A stretch of DNA of 64,000 bases from Actinophytocola xanthii (GCF_001921205.1 NZ_MSIE01000006.1:46645-110644), one strand, 5' to 3'. Numbered from the stretch's first letter, positions 47,310-58,880 are shown. A program made the numbers and translations. Notes: generated from the sequence alone by a model not told the origin.

Positions 47310-47528
47310 CTAGTTGTTCTTCTGCCGCTTGCCGTAGCGGGCCTCGAAGCGGGCGACGCGGCCGCCGGTGTCGAGGATCTTCTGCTTGCCCGTGTAGAAC
47401 GGGTGGCAGTTCGAGCAGACCTCGACGTGGATGCTGCCCGACTTCTTCGTGCTGCGGGTGGTGAACGTGTTCCCACAACCGCAGACGACCTCGGTCGCGA
47501 CGTACTCGGGGTGAATACCGGTCTTCAC
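47310..47528 (-). CDS. rpmE: Ribosomal protein bL31, zinc type
   Basis: 72 residues starting [20 protein letters not shown]; Cys residues in VCGCG and EVCSNCHPF form the zinc site, so this is the Zn-containing (C+) form rather than the zinc-free paralogue. GTG start with GAAAGG upstream. It lies between rho and prfA as in M. tuberculosis and ends in a hairpin terminator. Confidence 0.97.
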   Translation of the reverse strand: MKTGIHPEYVATEVVCGCGNTFTTRSTKKSGSIHVEVCSNCHPFYTGKQKILDTGGRVARFEARYGKRQKNN

Positions 47529-47681
47529 AGATCTTGCCCTTTCTCGGTGGCCGCCGGGTCCCCGACAGGTGCGGGGTGAACCGGAGCCGGACTCGACCAA
47601 TCAGTCTGCCAGATGTCCCGGCGCCCGGTTCAACACGCCCCGGTGGTGTCGTATTCCGGCCACCGGGGCGCCCGGCGGTGC

Positions 47682-49676
47682 TCAGTCGTCGTTGACCGAC
47701 GGCGTGTTCTTGGCCACCTGCATCAGGAACTCGATGTTGGTGCGGGTCTTGCGGAGCTGGGTCAGCAGCAGGTCGATGGCCTGCTGGTTGTCCAGCGCGT
47801 GGAGCACCCGGCGCAGCTTCACCGTGACCGCGAGCTCGTCCGGCGGGAGCAGCAGCTCCTCCTTGCGGGTGCCGGAGGCGTCCACGTTGACCGCGGGGAA
47901 CGTCCGCTTGTCGGCGATCTTGCGGTCGAGCACGAGCTCGGCGTTGCCGGTGCCCTTGAACTCCTCGAAGATCACCGTGTCACCCGCGGAGCCGGTCTCC
48001 ACCAGCGCCGTGGCGAAGATGGTCAGCGAACCGCCGTCCTCGATGTTGCGGGCCGCGCCGAGGAACCGCTTCGGCGGGAACAGCGCGGTCGAGTCGACAC
48101 CACCGGACAGGATCCGGCCCGACGCCGGCGCCGCGAGGTTGTAGGCGCGACCCAGGCGGGTGATCGAGTCGAGCAGCACGACCACGTCGTGGCCCATCTC
48201 GACCAGGCGCTTGGCCCGTTCGATGGACAGCTCGGCCACGGTGGTGTGGTCGCCCGGCGGGCGGTCGAAGGTGGAGGCGATGACCTCGCCCTTCACCGAC
48301 CGCTGCATGTCGGTGACCTCTTCTGGCCGCTCGTCGACGAGCACGACCATCAGGTAGCACTCGGGGTTGTTCGTGGTGATCGCGTTCGCGATGGCCTGCA
48401 GGACCGAGGTCTTACCGGCCTTGGGCGGCGAGACGATCAGTGCGCGCTGCCCCTTGCCGACCGGCATCACCAGGTCGATGACACGCGTGGTGAGCACGTG
48501 CGACTCGGTCTCGAGCCGCAGTCGCTCGTTCGGGTAGAGCGGGGTCAGCTTGGTGAACTCGGGGCGGTTCTTCGCCTGGTCCGGGTCCAGCCCGTTGATG
48601 GTCTCGACGCGCACGAGCGGGTTGAACTTCTGCCGCTGCTGCTCACCGTCGCGGGGCTGGCGCACCATGCCGGTGATCGCGTCGCCGCGGCGCAGGCCGT
48701 ACTTGCGCACCAGCGAGAGCGAGACGTAGACGTCGTTGGGACCGGAGAGGTAACCCGAGGTGCGCACGAACGCGTAGTTCTCGAGCACGTCGAGCACGCC
48801 GGCCACCGGCAGCAGGACGTCGTCCTCACGCACCTCGGTGTCCGGGCTGTCGCTGCGGCCGCTCGTGCTGCCGCCGCGCCGGCGGCGGTCCCGGAAGCGC
48901 CGGCCGCGCCGGCGGCCGCCGTCCTCGTCGTCCTCGTCGTCCGGTCCGTTGTCCCGGTTCCGGTCCTGGGAACGCTGCTCCTGGGCGCGCCCCCGGTCCT
49001 GGTTACGGTCCTGGTTACGGTCCTGGTTACGGTCGCGGTTGCGGTCCCGACCGTCGTTCTGGCGCTCGCCGCGGCCCTGTTGCCGGTCGCCGCGGTCCTG
49101 GCCGCCCCGGTCCGAACCGCCCTTGTCCCCGGAACGATCCTCGCGGCGGTCCTGACGCTCCTCACCGGAGCGCTGCTCACCGTCGGGCGTGCCCGCGGCG
49201 CGGGTGGACCCGCGCCGGCGCCGGCTCTCGCGACGCTCACCCTCCTCGCCGTCCGCCTCCCTGGCCGGAGCCTCCTTGGCGGGGGCCTCCTTGGCCGGGG
49301 CGGGCGGCGCCTCGGTCACGGTCGCGGTGGCGGTCGCGGCGGGAACGCTGGGCTCCGGCCGGGTGGCCTTCGCGCCGCTGTCGGAGTCCATACCCAGCGG
49401 AAGCGTTCCGGACGCCGCCGGAGCCGCGCCGCTCTGGCGCTCCTTGATCGCGGCGATGAGGTCGCCCTTGCGCATGCCGGTCGTGCCGGTGATACCGAGC
49501 TGGCCGGCAAGCTCGCGGAGGTCGGCGAGCACCATGCCCGACAGACCCGCGCGCCGTCTGGTCGTACCCCCGTTTGCGCTGGTGCGCGGCGTTTCAGCCG
49601 CGTCGGCGACAGGCGCGGGCGCGGACTCGACGGCGCCGTTGGCTGCTTCGCTGCCCAGCAGATCAGTGTTGCTCAC
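47682..49676 (-). CDS. rho: Transcription termination factor Rho with long Arg/Asp-rich insert
   Basis: 664 residues. An N-terminal Rho_N/SAP-like helix region (about 45-85, LSGMVLADLRELAGQLGITG) is followed by about 190 residues of low-complexity Arg/Asp/Gly/Asn/Gln, then the RNA-binding cold-shock fold (GVLDVLENYAFVRTSGYLSG) and the RecA-like ATPase with P-loop SPPKAGKTSVLQ, DERPEEVTDM and LLDSITRLGRAYN. Such inserts occur in actinobacterial Rho and increase RNA binding. The insert contains three DNRNQD-like repeats. GGAAGGAC precedes the ATG. Confidence 0.97.
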   Translation of the reverse strand: MSNTDLLGSEAANGAVESAPAPVADAAETPRTSANGGTTRRRAGLSGMVLADLRELAGQLGITGTTGMRKGDLIAAIKERQSGAAPAASGTLPLGMDSDSGAKATRPEPSVPAATATATVTEAPPAPAKEAPAKEAPAREADGEEGERRESRRRRGSTRAAGTPDGEQRSGEERQDRREDRSGDKGGSDRGGQDRGDRQQGRGERQNDGRDRNRDRNQDRNQDRNQDRGRAQEQRSQDRNRDNGPDDEDDEDGGRRRGRRFRDRRRRGGSTSGRSDSPDTEVREDDVLLPVAGVLDVLENYAFVRTSGYLSGPNDVYVSLSLVRKYGLRRGDAITGMVRQPRDGEQQRQKFNPLVRVETINGLDPDQAKNRPEFTKLTPLYPNERLRLETESHVLTTRVIDLVMPVGKGQRALIVSPPKAGKTSVLQAIANAITTNNPECYLMVVLVDERPEEVTDMQRSVKGEVIASTFDRPPGDHTTVAELSIERAKRLVEMGHDVVVLLDSITRLGRAYNLAAPASGRILSGGVDSTALFPPKRFLGAARNIEDGGSLTIFATALVETGSAGDTVIFEEFKGTGNAELVLDRKIADKRTFPAVNVDASGTRKEELLLPPDELAVTVKLRRVLHALDNQQAIDLLLTQLRKTRTNIEFLMQVAKNTPSVNDD
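48998..49033. repeat. Three exact 12-nt tandem repeats inside rho
   Basis: CCTGGTTACGGT three times in a row, encoding repeats of Asp-Arg-Asn-Gln in the low-complexity insert. In frame, so copy-number change would lengthen or shorten the insert without breaking Rho. Confidence 0.85.
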
Positions 49677-50058
49677 TCATGTCCTTCCTGACCAGGTCCC
49701 CGCCTCCACAGGAGGACCCGTGTACCAGCGGACCGCCGCCCGACGAACTTCGAGACGGCGTATGCCCCTGTTGATCGACTGTCGTCACCGCCATGGCCAC
49801 CTGGCTTCTCGCCATTGCGGACGATGATCGTCAACGCGGAGCTATCTCTCGGTCACCACGGCTTTCGGTATCCGCCATCGTCGGCTCCGACCTCTGGGAG
49901 GTCGGGCCGGCATCGCGGCGGATGATGCGACCCGGAACGATTTCCCCGGGAACGACACCGGGCGCCCGTACGCGCGGTGACTGAACGCCCCTGAGGGTAG
50001 ACGGCCCGGCATCCGCGTGCAACAACCAGGTGTGCCGGCGTGGCTAACCGGCACAACG
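49677..50058. other. 382-nt intergenic region upstream of rho
   Basis: Between the rho start and the thrB stop (both minus strand). Short frames are present without similarity. It likely holds the rho promoter and a long leader, as rho leaders in actinobacteria are often long; no riboswitch or strong hairpin was recognised. Confidence 0.45.
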
Positions 50059-50976
50059 TCACCTACCTCGGATTTGTTCCAGCGGCTCGACGCGGACCCC
50101 GTTCCGGTCGACCGCCAACTCGCGCACGGTGAAACCCGCGGTGTCCACGCCGGCCGGCACCCGACCGTCCAGCGTCATCGCCACCACCGCAGGTCCGGCG
50201 CCGGAAACCGTTGCGGCGACGGCGTTCTCCCGAAGTTCACGGACGAGTCGCATGGTGTTCGGCCAGGCCTGCGCGCGGTAGTCCTGGTGCAGCCGGTCGG
50301 CTGTCGCCGGGAGCAGGAGGTCGGGTCGCACGGTCAGCGCGTGCACGGCGAGCGCGCACCGCCCGGCGGCGAACGCGGCATCGGCGTGCGGGACCTCGAC
50401 GGGCAGCAGGCCGCGGGTGAGCGCGGTCGCGGAACGCTCGTTCGGGACGAAGACGACCGGCCGCAACGCTTCGTGCGGGTCCAGCCGCACCGCGTGATAC
50501 CGAGGGCTGCCCGGCGTCGGACCGGACGGGCCGTCCTGTTCCGACCAGGCCAGCACGAGCCCGCCGAGCAGGCTCGCCGCGGCGTTGTCGGCGTGGCCCT
50601 CGAACTCGGCGGCGAGCTGCAGCGCGGTCTCGTCGAGCGCCCGCCCGGCGAGCGCGTACCCGGCGGCGACACCGGCCACCACGGCGGCCGCCGACGAGCC
50701 GAGCCCGCGGGCGTGCGGGATCTGGTTGACACAGGTCAGCTCGAGCCCGGGCAGGTCACACCCGAGGTGGGCCGCGGTGCTCGCGAGCGCCCGCGCGACC
50801 AGGTGCTTCTCGTCGACCACGAGGTCGGCGCCCTCGCCGGCGACCGTGCCGCGCACGTCCCGGCCGCCGAGCCGGACCTCGACGACGTCGTACAGCGCGA
50901 GCGCCATCCCCAGCGCGTCGAACCCCGGGCCCAGGTTGGCGCTCGACGCGGGGACGGTGACCCGGACAGCCGTCAC
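50059..50976 (-). CDS. thrB: Homoserine kinase
   Basis: 305 residues, GHMP kinase. [16 protein letters not shown] at the N-terminus, ATP-binding [15 protein letters not shown], and the C-terminal [14 protein letters not shown]. It phosphorylates homoserine for threonine synthesis. The GTG at 50976 overlaps the thrC stop (GTGA). Last gene of the argS-lysA-hom-thrC-thrB run. Confidence 0.97.
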   Translation of the reverse strand: MTAVRVTVPASSANLGPGFDALGMALALYDVVEVRLGGRDVRGTVAGEGADLVVDEKHLVARALASTAAHLGCDLPGLELTCVNQIPHARGLGSSAAAVVAGVAAGYALAGRALDETALQLAAEFEGHADNAAASLLGGLVLAWSEQDGPSGPTPGSPRYHAVRLDPHEALRPVVFVPNERSATALTRGLLPVEVPHADAAFAAGRCALAVHALTVRPDLLLPATADRLHQDYRAQAWPNTMRLVRELRENAVAATVSGAGPAVVAMTLDGRVPAGVDTAGFTVRELAVDRNGVRVEPLEQIRGR

Positions 50977-52049
50977 CCGAGCTCCAGCGCGGAGGCGACG
51001 GCACCCGGGGAGACCGGCACCGGCTCGACCGGGACCATGTTGGCCAGCGCGGTGTCGGGGTCCTTGAGGCCGTGTCCGGTGACCGTGCAGACGACCGTCG
51101 AGCCGGCCGGCAGCCGTCCGTCGCCCGCGGTCATCAGCAGGCCGGCCACGCTGATCGCCGAGGCCGGCTCGACGAAGACGCCCTCGCGTCCGGCGAGCAG
51201 GTGGTAGGCCTCGAGCAGGCGCTCGTCGGAGAGCATGTCGATCAGACCGCCGGAGGCGTCGCGGGCGGCGATCGCGCCCGCCCACGAGGCCGGGTTGCCC
51301 ACCCGGATGGCCGTCGCGATCGTGTCCGGGTCGCGCACCGGCTCGCCCCGCACCAGCGGCGCGGCGCCCTCGGCCTGGAAGCCGAACAGGCGCGGGGCCG
51401 CCGCCACCACCCCGTCGTTGGCGTAGGCCGAGTAGCCCTGCCAGTAGGCGGTGATGTTGCCGGCGTTGCCCACCGGGAGCAGGTGCACGTCCGGTGCCCG
51501 GCCGAGCGCGTCGCAGATCTCCCAGGCGGCGGTCTGCTGGCCGATCAGGCGCACCGGGTTGACCGAGTTCACCAACTCGACCGGGTACTCGGCGGCGGTC
51601 TTGCGGGCGAGCTCGAGGCAGTCGTCGAAGTTGCCGTCGATCTGCAGGATCCTGGCGCCGTAGGCGACGGCCTGGGCCAGCTTGCCCAACGCGATCTTGC
51701 CGCGCGGCACGAGCACGGCGCAGGTCATCCCGGCCCGGGCGGCGTAGGCGGCCGCCGAGGCGGAGGTGTTCCCGGTGGACGCGCAGATCACGGCGGTGGC
51801 CCCGGCCGCGAGAGCGTGGCTGATCGCCACCGTCATCCCCCGGTCCTTGAACGAACCGGTGGGGTTGGCCCCCTCGACCTTCAGGTAGACCTGGCAGCCG
51901 GACAGCTCCGACAGGTGCGGCGCCTCGAGCAGGGGCGTGCCGCCCTCCTGCAGGGTCACCACCTTGGCACCGTCCGGCAAGGTGATCCGGTCCTGGTAGG
52001 CCCGGATGATCCCCGGCCACCCCGACCGCACTCCGGCCGCTGCTGTCAT
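50973..52049 (-). CDS. thrC: Threonine synthase
   Basis: 358 residues, PLP fold type II. Cofactor Lys in [32 protein letters not shown] for phosphate binding, and [14 protein letters not shown]. It converts O-phosphohomoserine to threonine. The start overlaps the hom stop by 4 nt and the stop overlaps thrB. Compact actinobacterial length. Confidence 0.97.
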   Translation of the reverse strand: MTAAAGVRSGWPGIIRAYQDRITLPDGAKVVTLQEGGTPLLEAPHLSELSGCQVYLKVEGANPTGSFKDRGMTVAISHALAAGATAVICASTGNTSASAAAYAARAGMTCAVLVPRGKIALGKLAQAVAYGARILQIDGNFDDCLELARKTAAEYPVELVNSVNPVRLIGQQTAAWEICDALGRAPDVHLLPVGNAGNITAYWQGYSAYANDGVVAAAPRLFGFQAEGAAPLVRGEPVRDPDTIATAIRVGNPASWAGAIAARDASGGLIDMLSDERLLEAYHLLAGREGVFVEPASAISVAGLLMTAGDGRLPAGSTVVCTVTGHGLKDPDTALANMVPVEPVPVSPGAVASALELG

Positions 52050-53332
52050 GGTTCCTCACCTTCGACCCGCATAACGCTGACGACGTCGTGCACCACCGGG
52101 AGCCCGGCGATCTTGTCCACGGTGGAACGGAGCGCCGCGTCCGGCGCCGAATGGGTCACGATCACCAGGCTCGCGTCCTCGGTGCGGCCCTGCTGGCGCA
52201 CCGCGGCGATGCTGACGTCGTGTTCGGCGAACACCGAGGCCACCGCGGAGAGCACACCCGGCCGGTCCGCCACGTCCAGGCTGATGTGGTACCGGGTGTC
52301 CACCTGGGAGATCTGGCGCACCGGCAGCGCCGCGTAGGAGGACTCCCCCGGGCCCCGCCCGCCGACGACCCGGTTGCGCGCGACGGCGACGAGGTCGCCG
52401 AGCACCGCGCTCGCGGTGGGCGCGCCTCCGGCGCCCTGGCCGTAGAACATGAGCGAGCCGGCCGCGTCGGCCTCGACGAACACGGCGTTGAACGCCCCGC
52501 CGACCCCGGCGAGCGGGTGCGTGCGGGGGATCATCGCCGGGTGCACCCGGACGGCGACCGCCTCGGTGCCGTCGGACTCGACCCGCTCGCAGATCGCGAG
52601 GAGCTTGATCGTGCGGCCGAGCGCGCGCGCCGCGGCGATGTCGGCCTGGGTGACCGCGGCGATGCCCTCCCGGTACACGTCGGCCGCCGTCACCCTGGTG
52701 TGGAAGGCGATCGAGGCGAGGATGGCCGCCTTGGACGCGGCGTCGTAGCCGTCGACGTCGGCGGTCGGGTCGGCCTCCGCGTAGCCGAGACGGGAGGCCT
52801 CGTCCAGGGTGTCGGCGTAGCCGGCGCCGGAGGAGTCCATCGCGGACAGGATGTAGTTGGTGGTGCCGTTGACGATGCCCATCACCCGGTTGATCCGGTC
52901 GCCGGCAAGCGACTCGCGCATCGGGCGCAGCAACGGGATCGCACCGGCCACCGCCGCCTCGAAGTACAGGTCGGCGCCGGAGGACTCGGCCGCCGCGAAC
53001 AGCTCCTCCGCGTGCTCGGCGAGCAGCGCCTTGTTCGCCGTCACGACGGACTTCCCGCCCCGCAGGGCGGCGCCCAGCAGGGCACGGGCGGGCTCGATGC
53101 CGCCGATCACCTCCACCACGACGTCCACATCGGACTCGACGAGGGCGGTGGCGTCGGTGGTGAGCAGGTGCGCCGGCACGTCCGGATGCCGGTGCGGACG
53201 GCGAACCGCGACGCCGGCGAGCTCGACATCGTCGCCGATGCGCGCCGCGAGGTCGGCCGCCTGCTCCTCGAGCAGTCGTACCACCTGTGCGCCAACGGTT
53301 CCACAGCCGAGCATGGCGACCCTGATGGTCAT
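52046..53332 (-). CDS. hom: Homoserine dehydrogenase with ACT domain
   Basis: 428 residues. NAD(P) motif [13 protein letters not shown] at the start, catalytic region [13 protein letters not shown] and [20 protein letters not shown], and a C-terminal ACT domain ([19 protein letters not shown]) for threonine feedback. No aspartokinase fusion. The ATG overlaps the lysA stop by one base. Confidence 0.97.
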   Translation of the reverse strand: MTIRVAMLGCGTVGAQVVRLLEEQAADLAARIGDDVELAGVAVRRPHRHPDVPAHLLTTDATALVESDVDVVVEVIGGIEPARALLGAALRGGKSVVTANKALLAEHAEELFAAAESSGADLYFEAAVAGAIPLLRPMRESLAGDRINRVMGIVNGTTNYILSAMDSSGAGYADTLDEASRLGYAEADPTADVDGYDAASKAAILASIAFHTRVTAADVYREGIAAVTQADIAAARALGRTIKLLAICERVESDGTEAVAVRVHPAMIPRTHPLAGVGGAFNAVFVEADAAGSLMFYGQGAGGAPTASAVLGDLVAVARNRVVGGRGPGESSYAALPVRQISQVDTRYHISLDVADRPGVLSAVASVFAEHDVSIAAVRQQGRTEDASLVIVTHSAPDAALRSTVDKIAGLPVVHDVVSVMRVEGEEP

Positions 53333-54765
53333 CAGACCTCCAGCCGGAGCAGATCGTCCATCGTCTCCCGACGCAACAGCAGGCGGGTCTCGCCGTCGCG
53401 GACCGCCACCACCGCAGGGCGGAGCAACCGGTTGTAGCCGCTGGCCATCGCGTAGCAGTAGGCCCCGGTCGCCGGCACCGCGATCAGGTCGCCCGGGGCC
53501 AGGTTCTCCGGGAGCCAGCAGTCCCGCACCACCACGTCGCCGGACTCGCAGTGCTTCCCGACCACCCTGGACAGCACGGGATCACCGCCGCGCAGGCCCT
53601 CGTCGGAGAACCGGGAGACGAGGCGGCAGTCGTACTCGGCGTCGTACAACGCGGTGCGGATGTTGTCGCTCATCCCGCCGTCCACACTCACGTAGCGGCG
53701 CGAGGTCCCGTGGCCCAGCGCCACGTCCTTGATCGTGCCGACCTCGTAGAGGGTGACCGTGCCGGGGCCGACGATCGCCCGGCCGGGCTCCACCGCGACC
53801 AAGGGCTCCGGCAGCTCGTACTGCTCGCACTCCTTGGCGACGATCGTGCGCAGCTGCTCGGCGAGCCAGGCCGGCGGCGGCGGGTCGTCGAGCGCGGTGT
53901 AGGCGATGCCGAGCCCGCCGCCGAGGTCCACAGTGGACACCGAGGCGAGTGCCTCGGCGCCGTGCTCGTCCCGCAGCTGGGCGAGCAGCCCGATCACCCG
54001 GTGCGCGGAGAGCTCGAACGCGTTGGCGTCGAAGATCTGCGAGCCGATGTGGCTGTGCAGGCCGACCAGCCGCAGCCCCGGGGACCCGAGCACCCGCCGC
54101 ACCGCCTCGGCGGCGTCCCCGCCGGCCAGCGAGAAGCCGAACTTCTGGTCCTCGTGCGCGGTCGCGATGTACTCGTGGGTGTGCGCCTCGACCCCGACGG
54201 TCACCCGGACCAGCACCGGCTGCACGGTCCCGTGGTCGCGGGCGATCCGGTCGAGGCGGGCTATCTCGTAGAACGAGTCGAGCACCACCGCGCCGATCCC
54301 GGCGGACACCGCCGCCTCGAGCTCGCCAGTGGACTTGTTGTTGCCGTGCAACGCGATCCGCTCGGGAGGGAACTCGGCTCGCAGTGCGATGGCGAGCTCG
54401 CCGCCACTGCACACGTCCAGCGAGAGGCCCTCCTCGGCGACCCAGCGGGCGATCTGGACCGAGAGGAACGCCTTGGACGCGTAGTGCACCAGCGCCGGGT
54501 CGCCGAACGCCCTGGCGTGCTCGGCGCAGCGGGTGCGGAAGTCGTCCTCGTCCACCACGAACAGCGGTGTGCCGTACTCGTTCGCGAGCTCGCGGACGTC
54601 AACGCCGGCCAGCCGGACCACCCCGTCGTCCCCCCGGCGCGCGTTGCGCGGCCAGACGGCCGGCAGCAGCTCGTCCAGGTCATCCGATGTGGATGGACGG
54701 GGAACGGCAGGGTGTCCCGGCGGCAGGACTTCGGCGTGCCGGGGGCCTGCCGGGTGTGCGCGCAT
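53332..54765 (-). CDS. lysA: Diaminopimelate decarboxylase
   Basis: 477 residues, PLP alanine-racemase-like fold type III. Cofactor Lys in [33 protein letters not shown] phosphate loop ([12 protein letters not shown]); active-site Cys in [13 protein letters not shown]. Makes lysine from meso-diaminopimelate. The start is 4 nt upstream of the argS stop region, i.e. tightly packed; the first ~30 residues are Pro-rich and the true start could be slightly downstream. Confidence 0.96.
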   Translation of the reverse strand: MRAHPAGPRHAEVLPPGHPAVPRPSTSDDLDELLPAVWPRNARRGDDGVVRLAGVDVRELANEYGTPLFVVDEDDFRTRCAEHARAFGDPALVHYASKAFLSVQIARWVAEEGLSLDVCSGGELAIALRAEFPPERIALHGNNKSTGELEAAVSAGIGAVVLDSFYEIARLDRIARDHGTVQPVLVRVTVGVEAHTHEYIATAHEDQKFGFSLAGGDAAEAVRRVLGSPGLRLVGLHSHIGSQIFDANAFELSAHRVIGLLAQLRDEHGAEALASVSTVDLGGGLGIAYTALDDPPPPAWLAEQLRTIVAKECEQYELPEPLVAVEPGRAIVGPGTVTLYEVGTIKDVALGHGTSRRYVSVDGGMSDNIRTALYDAEYDCRLVSRFSDEGLRGGDPVLSRVVGKHCESGDVVVRDCWLPENLAPGDLIAVPATGAYCYAMASGYNRLLRPAVVAVRDGETRLLLRRETMDDLLRLEV

Positions 54766-54769
54766 ACGC

Positions 54770-56434
54770 CTACATCCGTTCCGGTGCGGTGACGCCGAGC
54801 AGGCCGAGGCCGTTGCCGAGCAGCTGTCGGGTGGCCGCGCACAGCGCGAGGCGGGCGGTGGTCAGCGGTGTGGCCTCCTCGTCGCCCTGGGGCAGCACCC
54901 GGCAGGCGTCGTAGAACTTGTGGTACGCGCTGGCCAGCTCCTCCAGGTAGCGCGCGATCCGGTGCGGCTCGCGCAGGGCGGCCGCGGTGGCGACCACCTT
55001 CGGGAACTCGCCGAGCGTGCGGACCAGGTCACCCTCCCGCGGGTGGGTCAGCAGCGACAGGTCCACGTCGGCCACGCCGTCGGGCACCTTGATGCCGAGG
55101 TCGGCCGCGCCCCGCTCCAACGAGGAGAGCCGGGCGTGCGCGTACTGCACGTAGTAGACGGGATTGTCGTTGCTGCGCTTGCTCCACAGGTCGAGGTCGA
55201 TGTCCAGCGTCGCGTCCACCGAGGACCGGATCAGCGCGTACCTCGCGGCGTCCACGCCGACCGCGTCGACCAGGTCCTCCATGGTCACGACCGTGCCCGC
55301 GCGCTTGCTCATCCGCACCGGGCGGCCCTCGGACACGAGGTTCACCATCTGGCCGATGAGGACCTCGACGACGTCGGGGTCGTCGTCGAGGGCCGCCGCG
55401 GCGGCCTTGAGCCGGGCGATGTAGCCGTGGTGGTCCGCGCCGAGCATGTAGATGCACAGGTCGAAGCCGCGCCGGCGCTTGTCGCGGAAGTAGGCGATGT
55501 CGCCGGCGATGTAGGCCGGGGCACCGTCGGACTTGATCACGACCCGGTCCTTGTCGTCACCGTACTCGGTGGAGCGCAGCCACCACGCGCCCTCGGCCGG
55601 GTAGAGGTGCTCGTGTGCCTTGAGCTCCTCGACGACCTCGCTCACCGCGCCGGAGGCGTGCAGTGAGTCCTCGTGGAAGTAGACGTCGAAGTCCGTGCCG
55701 AACTCGTGCAGGCTCCGCTTGATCTCCTCGAACATCAGGCCGACGCCGATCCGGCGGAAGGCCTCAGCGCACTCGTCGGGCGACAACGAGAGCGCGTTCG
55801 GCTCCTCGCGGAGCACGGCGGCAGCGACGTCGGAGAGGTAGCCGCCGGCGTAGCCGTCCTCCGGCGGCGCCTCGCCCCTGGCCGCGGCGACCAGCGAGCG
55901 CACGAAGCGGTCGATCTGGGCGCCGGCGTCGTTGAAGTAGTACTCCCGCACGACCTCGGCACCCTGCGCGGCGAGCACCCGGCCGAGCGCGTCGCCGACC
56001 GCCGCCCAGCGTGTCCCACCCAGGTGCAGCGGACCGGTCGGGTTCGCCGAGACGAACTCCAGGTTGATCCGGCGGCCCGCCAGCGCGTCGCCGTGGCCGT
56101 AGCCGCTCCCCCGCTCGAGCACTTCACGCACGATCTGGCCCTGCGCGTCGGCGGCCAGCCGGAGGTTCACGAAGCCCGGTCCGGCGACGTCGGCCGCGGC
56201 CACGCCGTCCCGGCCGACGAGGGCGTCGGCGAGCCAGCCGGCGAGGTCCCGCGGCGCGACGCCGATCTTCTTCGCGACCTGGAGGGCGAGGTTCGTCGCG
56301 TAGTCGCCGTGCTCGGGGTTTCTCGGGCGCTCGATGGTCACCGCGGGTGGCAGCGCGGTGTCGTCGAGGTCGCGGCTGGTCAGCACGTCCACGGCGACGG
56401 CGCGGACGAGGTCGGCAAGAGCGGCGGGAGTCAC
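54770..56434 (-). CDS. argS: Arginyl-tRNA synthetase
   Basis: 554 residues. N-terminal additional domain, HIGH-type [19 protein letters not shown]-type [11 protein letters not shown], and DALR anticodon-binding C-terminus ([20 protein letters not shown]). The GTG at 56434 gives the family start; the open frame beyond 56434 is antisense to the DUF3105 gene. First gene of the argS-lysA-hom-thrC-thrB set, the same order as in mycobacteria and corynebacteria. Confidence 0.97.
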   Translation of the reverse strand: MTPAALADLVRAVAVDVLTSRDLDDTALPPAVTIERPRNPEHGDYATNLALQVAKKIGVAPRDLAGWLADALVGRDGVAAADVAGPGFVNLRLAADAQGQIVREVLERGSGYGHGDALAGRRINLEFVSANPTGPLHLGGTRWAAVGDALGRVLAAQGAEVVREYYFNDAGAQIDRFVRSLVAAARGEAPPEDGYAGGYLSDVAAAVLREEPNALSLSPDECAEAFRRIGVGLMFEEIKRSLHEFGTDFDVYFHEDSLHASGAVSEVVEELKAHEHLYPAEGAWWLRSTEYGDDKDRVVIKSDGAPAYIAGDIAYFRDKRRRGFDLCIYMLGADHHGYIARLKAAAAALDDDPDVVEVLIGQMVNLVSEGRPVRMSKRAGTVVTMEDLVDAVGVDAARYALIRSSVDATLDIDLDLWSKRSNDNPVYYVQYAHARLSSLERGAADLGIKVPDGVADVDLSLLTHPREGDLVRTLGEFPKVVATAAALREPHRIARYLEELASAYHKFYDACRVLPQGDEEATPLTTARLALCAATRQLLGNGLGLLGVTAPERM

Positions 56435-56527
56435 CCGCCAAAGTCTAGGTAGCCCGGACGTACCCGAAGGAGTGGCCTCGCCCATAGGATGGGTCACGGG
56501 GAGTTCACACCGAAATGGGGGATCACG

Positions 56528-57202
56528 ATGATCCTGCGCGCCGTCGCCACCGTGGTCGCCACGGCCGTCCTGCTCGCCGGGTGCACCAGCCGCGCCGGGG
56601 AGGAGCCGGCGGAGAGTGCCGCGCCTTCCAGCCCGAGGGTGGAGCTCACCCCGGACGAGGGCAACGAGGACCCCTCGGAGAACATCGAGGGCGTGGAGAC
56701 CGCCGAGTTCCAGGGCGGCCTGCACACCGCCCCCGGCCAGCGGGTGGCCTACGACCGCCACCCGCCGATGGGCGGCGCACACGACCAGGTGTGGGCGAAC
56801 TGCAGCGGCACCGTCTACGCGCGGGCGGTGCGCACCGAGCACATGGTTCACTCGCTCGAGCACGGCGCGGTCTGGATCGCCTACGAGCCCGAGCGCCTCG
56901 ACGAGGACGACGTCGCGAAGCTGGCCGAGCGGGTCGAGGGGCAGCCGTACCTGATGCTCTCCCCCTACCCGGGCATCGACACCCCGATCTCACTGCAGTC
57001 CTGGGGCCACCAGCTGAAGGTCGAGTCGGCCGACGACGAGCGGATCGACCAGTTCATCCAGGCGCTGCGGCAGAACCCGTACACCACGCCCGAGCCCGGC
57101 GCGCCCTGCGACACCGACCCCTCCGCGTTCGACCCGGCCAACCCGCCGAGGTTCGACCCGAGCGCCCCGGGACCCGACGCCATGCCGGTGGACGGCAACT
57201 GA
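56528..57202 (+). CDS. DUF3105 lipoprotein
   Basis: 224 residues. Lipobox VLLAGC (Cys about residue 19). The DUF3105 core contains [34 protein letters not shown] (a His/Glu pair reminiscent of a metal or active site) and [12 protein letters not shown]. Predicted surface lipoprotein of unknown function. GGGGGAT lies 6 nt before the ATG. A membrane-anchored paralogue follows. Confidence 0.85.
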   Translation: MILRAVATVVATAVLLAGCTSRAGEEPAESAAPSSPRVELTPDEGNEDPSENIEGVETAEFQGGLHTAPGQRVAYDRHPPMGGAHDQVWANCSGTVYARAVRTEHMVHSLEHGAVWIAYEPERLDEDDVAKLAERVEGQPYLMLSPYPGIDTPISLQSWGHQLKVESADDERIDQFIQALRQNPYTTPEPGAPCDTDPSAFDPANPPRFDPSAPGPDAMPVDGN

Positions 57203-57308
57203 TCGGCGGCCGTTGACGCCGAGCCCACACCGACTCCTTACACTAAGTCGCTGCAGTGGTTTCTTCTGAGGTGTGTTCTCCCTGTACGAGACGAGGTCCG
57301 AGACCGGC

Positions 57309-58175
57309 ATGGCGAGCGGGACGAAGAGCAAGGGCAAGCCCAAGAGCAAGGGCGCGGTCAAGGGCGGGCGTTCCCGTTCCGCGATGTCCCGACCCAAGCG
57401 ACCCAAGCCGTGGGGCATGATCGCCGCGGTCCTCGCGGTCGTGCTGCTGGCCGGTGGCGTGTTCACGTATGCCTTCATGCAGATCAACGAGAAGGAGAAG
57501 TGGATCGCCTCGGAGGACAACAAGGACCCCTCGGAGAACATCGACGGCGTGGTGCGCAAGGAGTACGACTCCGGCCAGCACGTGACCGGCGAGCAGCGGG
57601 TGGCCTACGACCAGTCGCCCCCGTTCGGCGGGCCGCACGACCAGGCCTGGGCGGCCTGCAGCGGCGTGGTCTACGACCGCGCGGTGCGCAACGAGAACAT
57701 GGTCCACGCGCTCGAGCACGGCTCGGTGTGGATCGCCTACAACCCGGACGAGATCAAGGGCGGCGCGCTCGACAAGCTCAAGGCCAAGGTCGAGGGGCAG
57801 CCGTACCTGATGCTCTCCCCCTACCCCGACCTCGACCGGCCGATCTCGCTGCAGTCCTGGGGTCACCAGCTGAAGCTGGACTCGGCCGACGACACGCGCA
57901 TCGACGACTTCATCCGCTCGCTGCGGGAGAACCAGTACCAGAACCCCGAGCCGGGCGGCCGCTGTGACGTGGACGGCACCGGGTTCGACCCGACCAACCC
58001 GCCGCCGTTCGTCGCCGAGGCGCCGGACGAGAAGACCGCGGTCAAGATGGACGGAAGCGGCGCCATCGACGAGTCCCAGCAGGAGCAGAACGGTCAGCAG
58101 GCGCCCCCGATGACCTCCGTTCCGGCCCAGCCGTCCCAGTCGGCGCCGGCGGCCAGCACCCCGCCCAGCCAGTGA
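57309..58175 (+). CDS. DUF3105 membrane protein (paralogue)
   Basis: 288 residues: a Lys/Gly-rich cytosolic N-terminus, one membrane helix (GMIAAVLAVVLLAGGVFTYA), then a DUF3105 domain almost parallel to the preceding gene ([53 protein letters not shown]) and a Gln/Pro/Ser tail. The stop overlaps the GTG of the DUF305 gene (GTGA), so both are co-translated. An upstream GTG at 57273 is an alternative start. Confidence 0.85.
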   Translation: MASGTKSKGKPKSKGAVKGGRSRSAMSRPKRPKPWGMIAAVLAVVLLAGGVFTYAFMQINEKEKWIASEDNKDPSENIDGVVRKEYDSGQHVTGEQRVAYDQSPPFGGPHDQAWAACSGVVYDRAVRNENMVHALEHGSVWIAYNPDEIKGGALDKLKAKVEGQPYLMLSPYPDLDRPISLQSWGHQLKLDSADDTRIDDFIRSLRENQYQNPEPGGRCDVDGTGFDPTNPPPFVAEAPDEKTAVKMDGSGAIDESQQEQNGQQAPPMTSVPAQPSQSAPAASTPPSQ

Positions 58176-58879
58176 CCGAGGAGGGTCTGCCGGAGGACGA
58201 CTCGCCAGCCCCGAGCCGGACCAGCCGGATCCTGGTGGTTCTCGCCGCCACCGTGGCGGTGCTGCTGGTCGGCGGGGCGGGCGGGATGCTGCTGACGATG
58301 TCCCAGGTGGAGAACGCCTCGCCGCCCGGACCCGACTCGGTCGACGTCGGGTTCGCCCAGGACATGCGGGTCCACCACCTGCAGGCGGTGACGATGGCCG
58401 GCATCGAGCGGGACCGGACCGACGACGGCGAGCTGCGCGCGATCGCGTTCGACATCGAGTCCACCCAGCTCTCGCAGTCCAGCGAGATGGCGGGCTGGCT
58501 GACCGTGTGGGGCCGGCCCGGGCTGCCGGACCCCGGCGCCGGTCACATGGAGTGGATGTCCGAAGGCGGCACCCACGAGCACACCGACGGCCACGGCGAG
58601 ACCAGTACCGGGGCCGTGCAGCGGATGCCGGGCATGGCCACGGCTGCGGAGATCGACCAGCTGCGCGGGTTGACCGGGCGCAAGCTGGACGTGCTGTTCC
58701 TGCAGCTGATGCTGCGCCATCACCAGGGTGGCCTGCAGATGGCGAAGTACGGGGCCGAGCACGCCCGGACGGGTTACGTGCGGAATCTGGCGAGGAAGAT
58801 CGTGCAGAGCCAGCAGGCCGAGGCGGACGCGATGACCGAGATGCTCGCCAAGCGCGGGGCGCGGCCGCTGCCCTCCTGA
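58172..58879 (+). CDS. DUF305 membrane-anchored protein
   Basis: 235 residues. An N-terminal anchor (LVVLAATVAVLLVGGAGGML), then the DUF305 four-helix domain: GFAQDMRVHHLQAVTMAGIE and, after an insert rich in His/Met/Gly, FLQLMLRHHQGGLQMAKYG. The paired M-x-H-H motifs are the hallmark and suggest copper or other metal binding outside the membrane. It ends 1 nt before the stop of a cation-efflux gene on the other strand. Confidence 0.88.
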   Translation: MTEEGLPEDDSPAPSRTSRILVVLAATVAVLLVGGAGGMLLTMSQVENASPPGPDSVDVGFAQDMRVHHLQAVTMAGIERDRTDDGELRAIAFDIESTQLSQSSEMAGWLTVWGRPGLPDPGAGHMEWMSEGGTHEHTDGHGETSTGAVQRMPGMATAAEIDQLRGLTGRKLDVLFLQLMLRHHQGGLQMAKYGAEHARTGYVRNLARKIVQSQQAEADAMTEMLAKRGARPLPS

Positions 58880-58880
58880 G

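Noticed and set aside
46024..47478. 484-residue minus-strand frame spanning prfA and rpmE
   Set aside because: Out of frame with both real genes and of random Arg/Pro composition.
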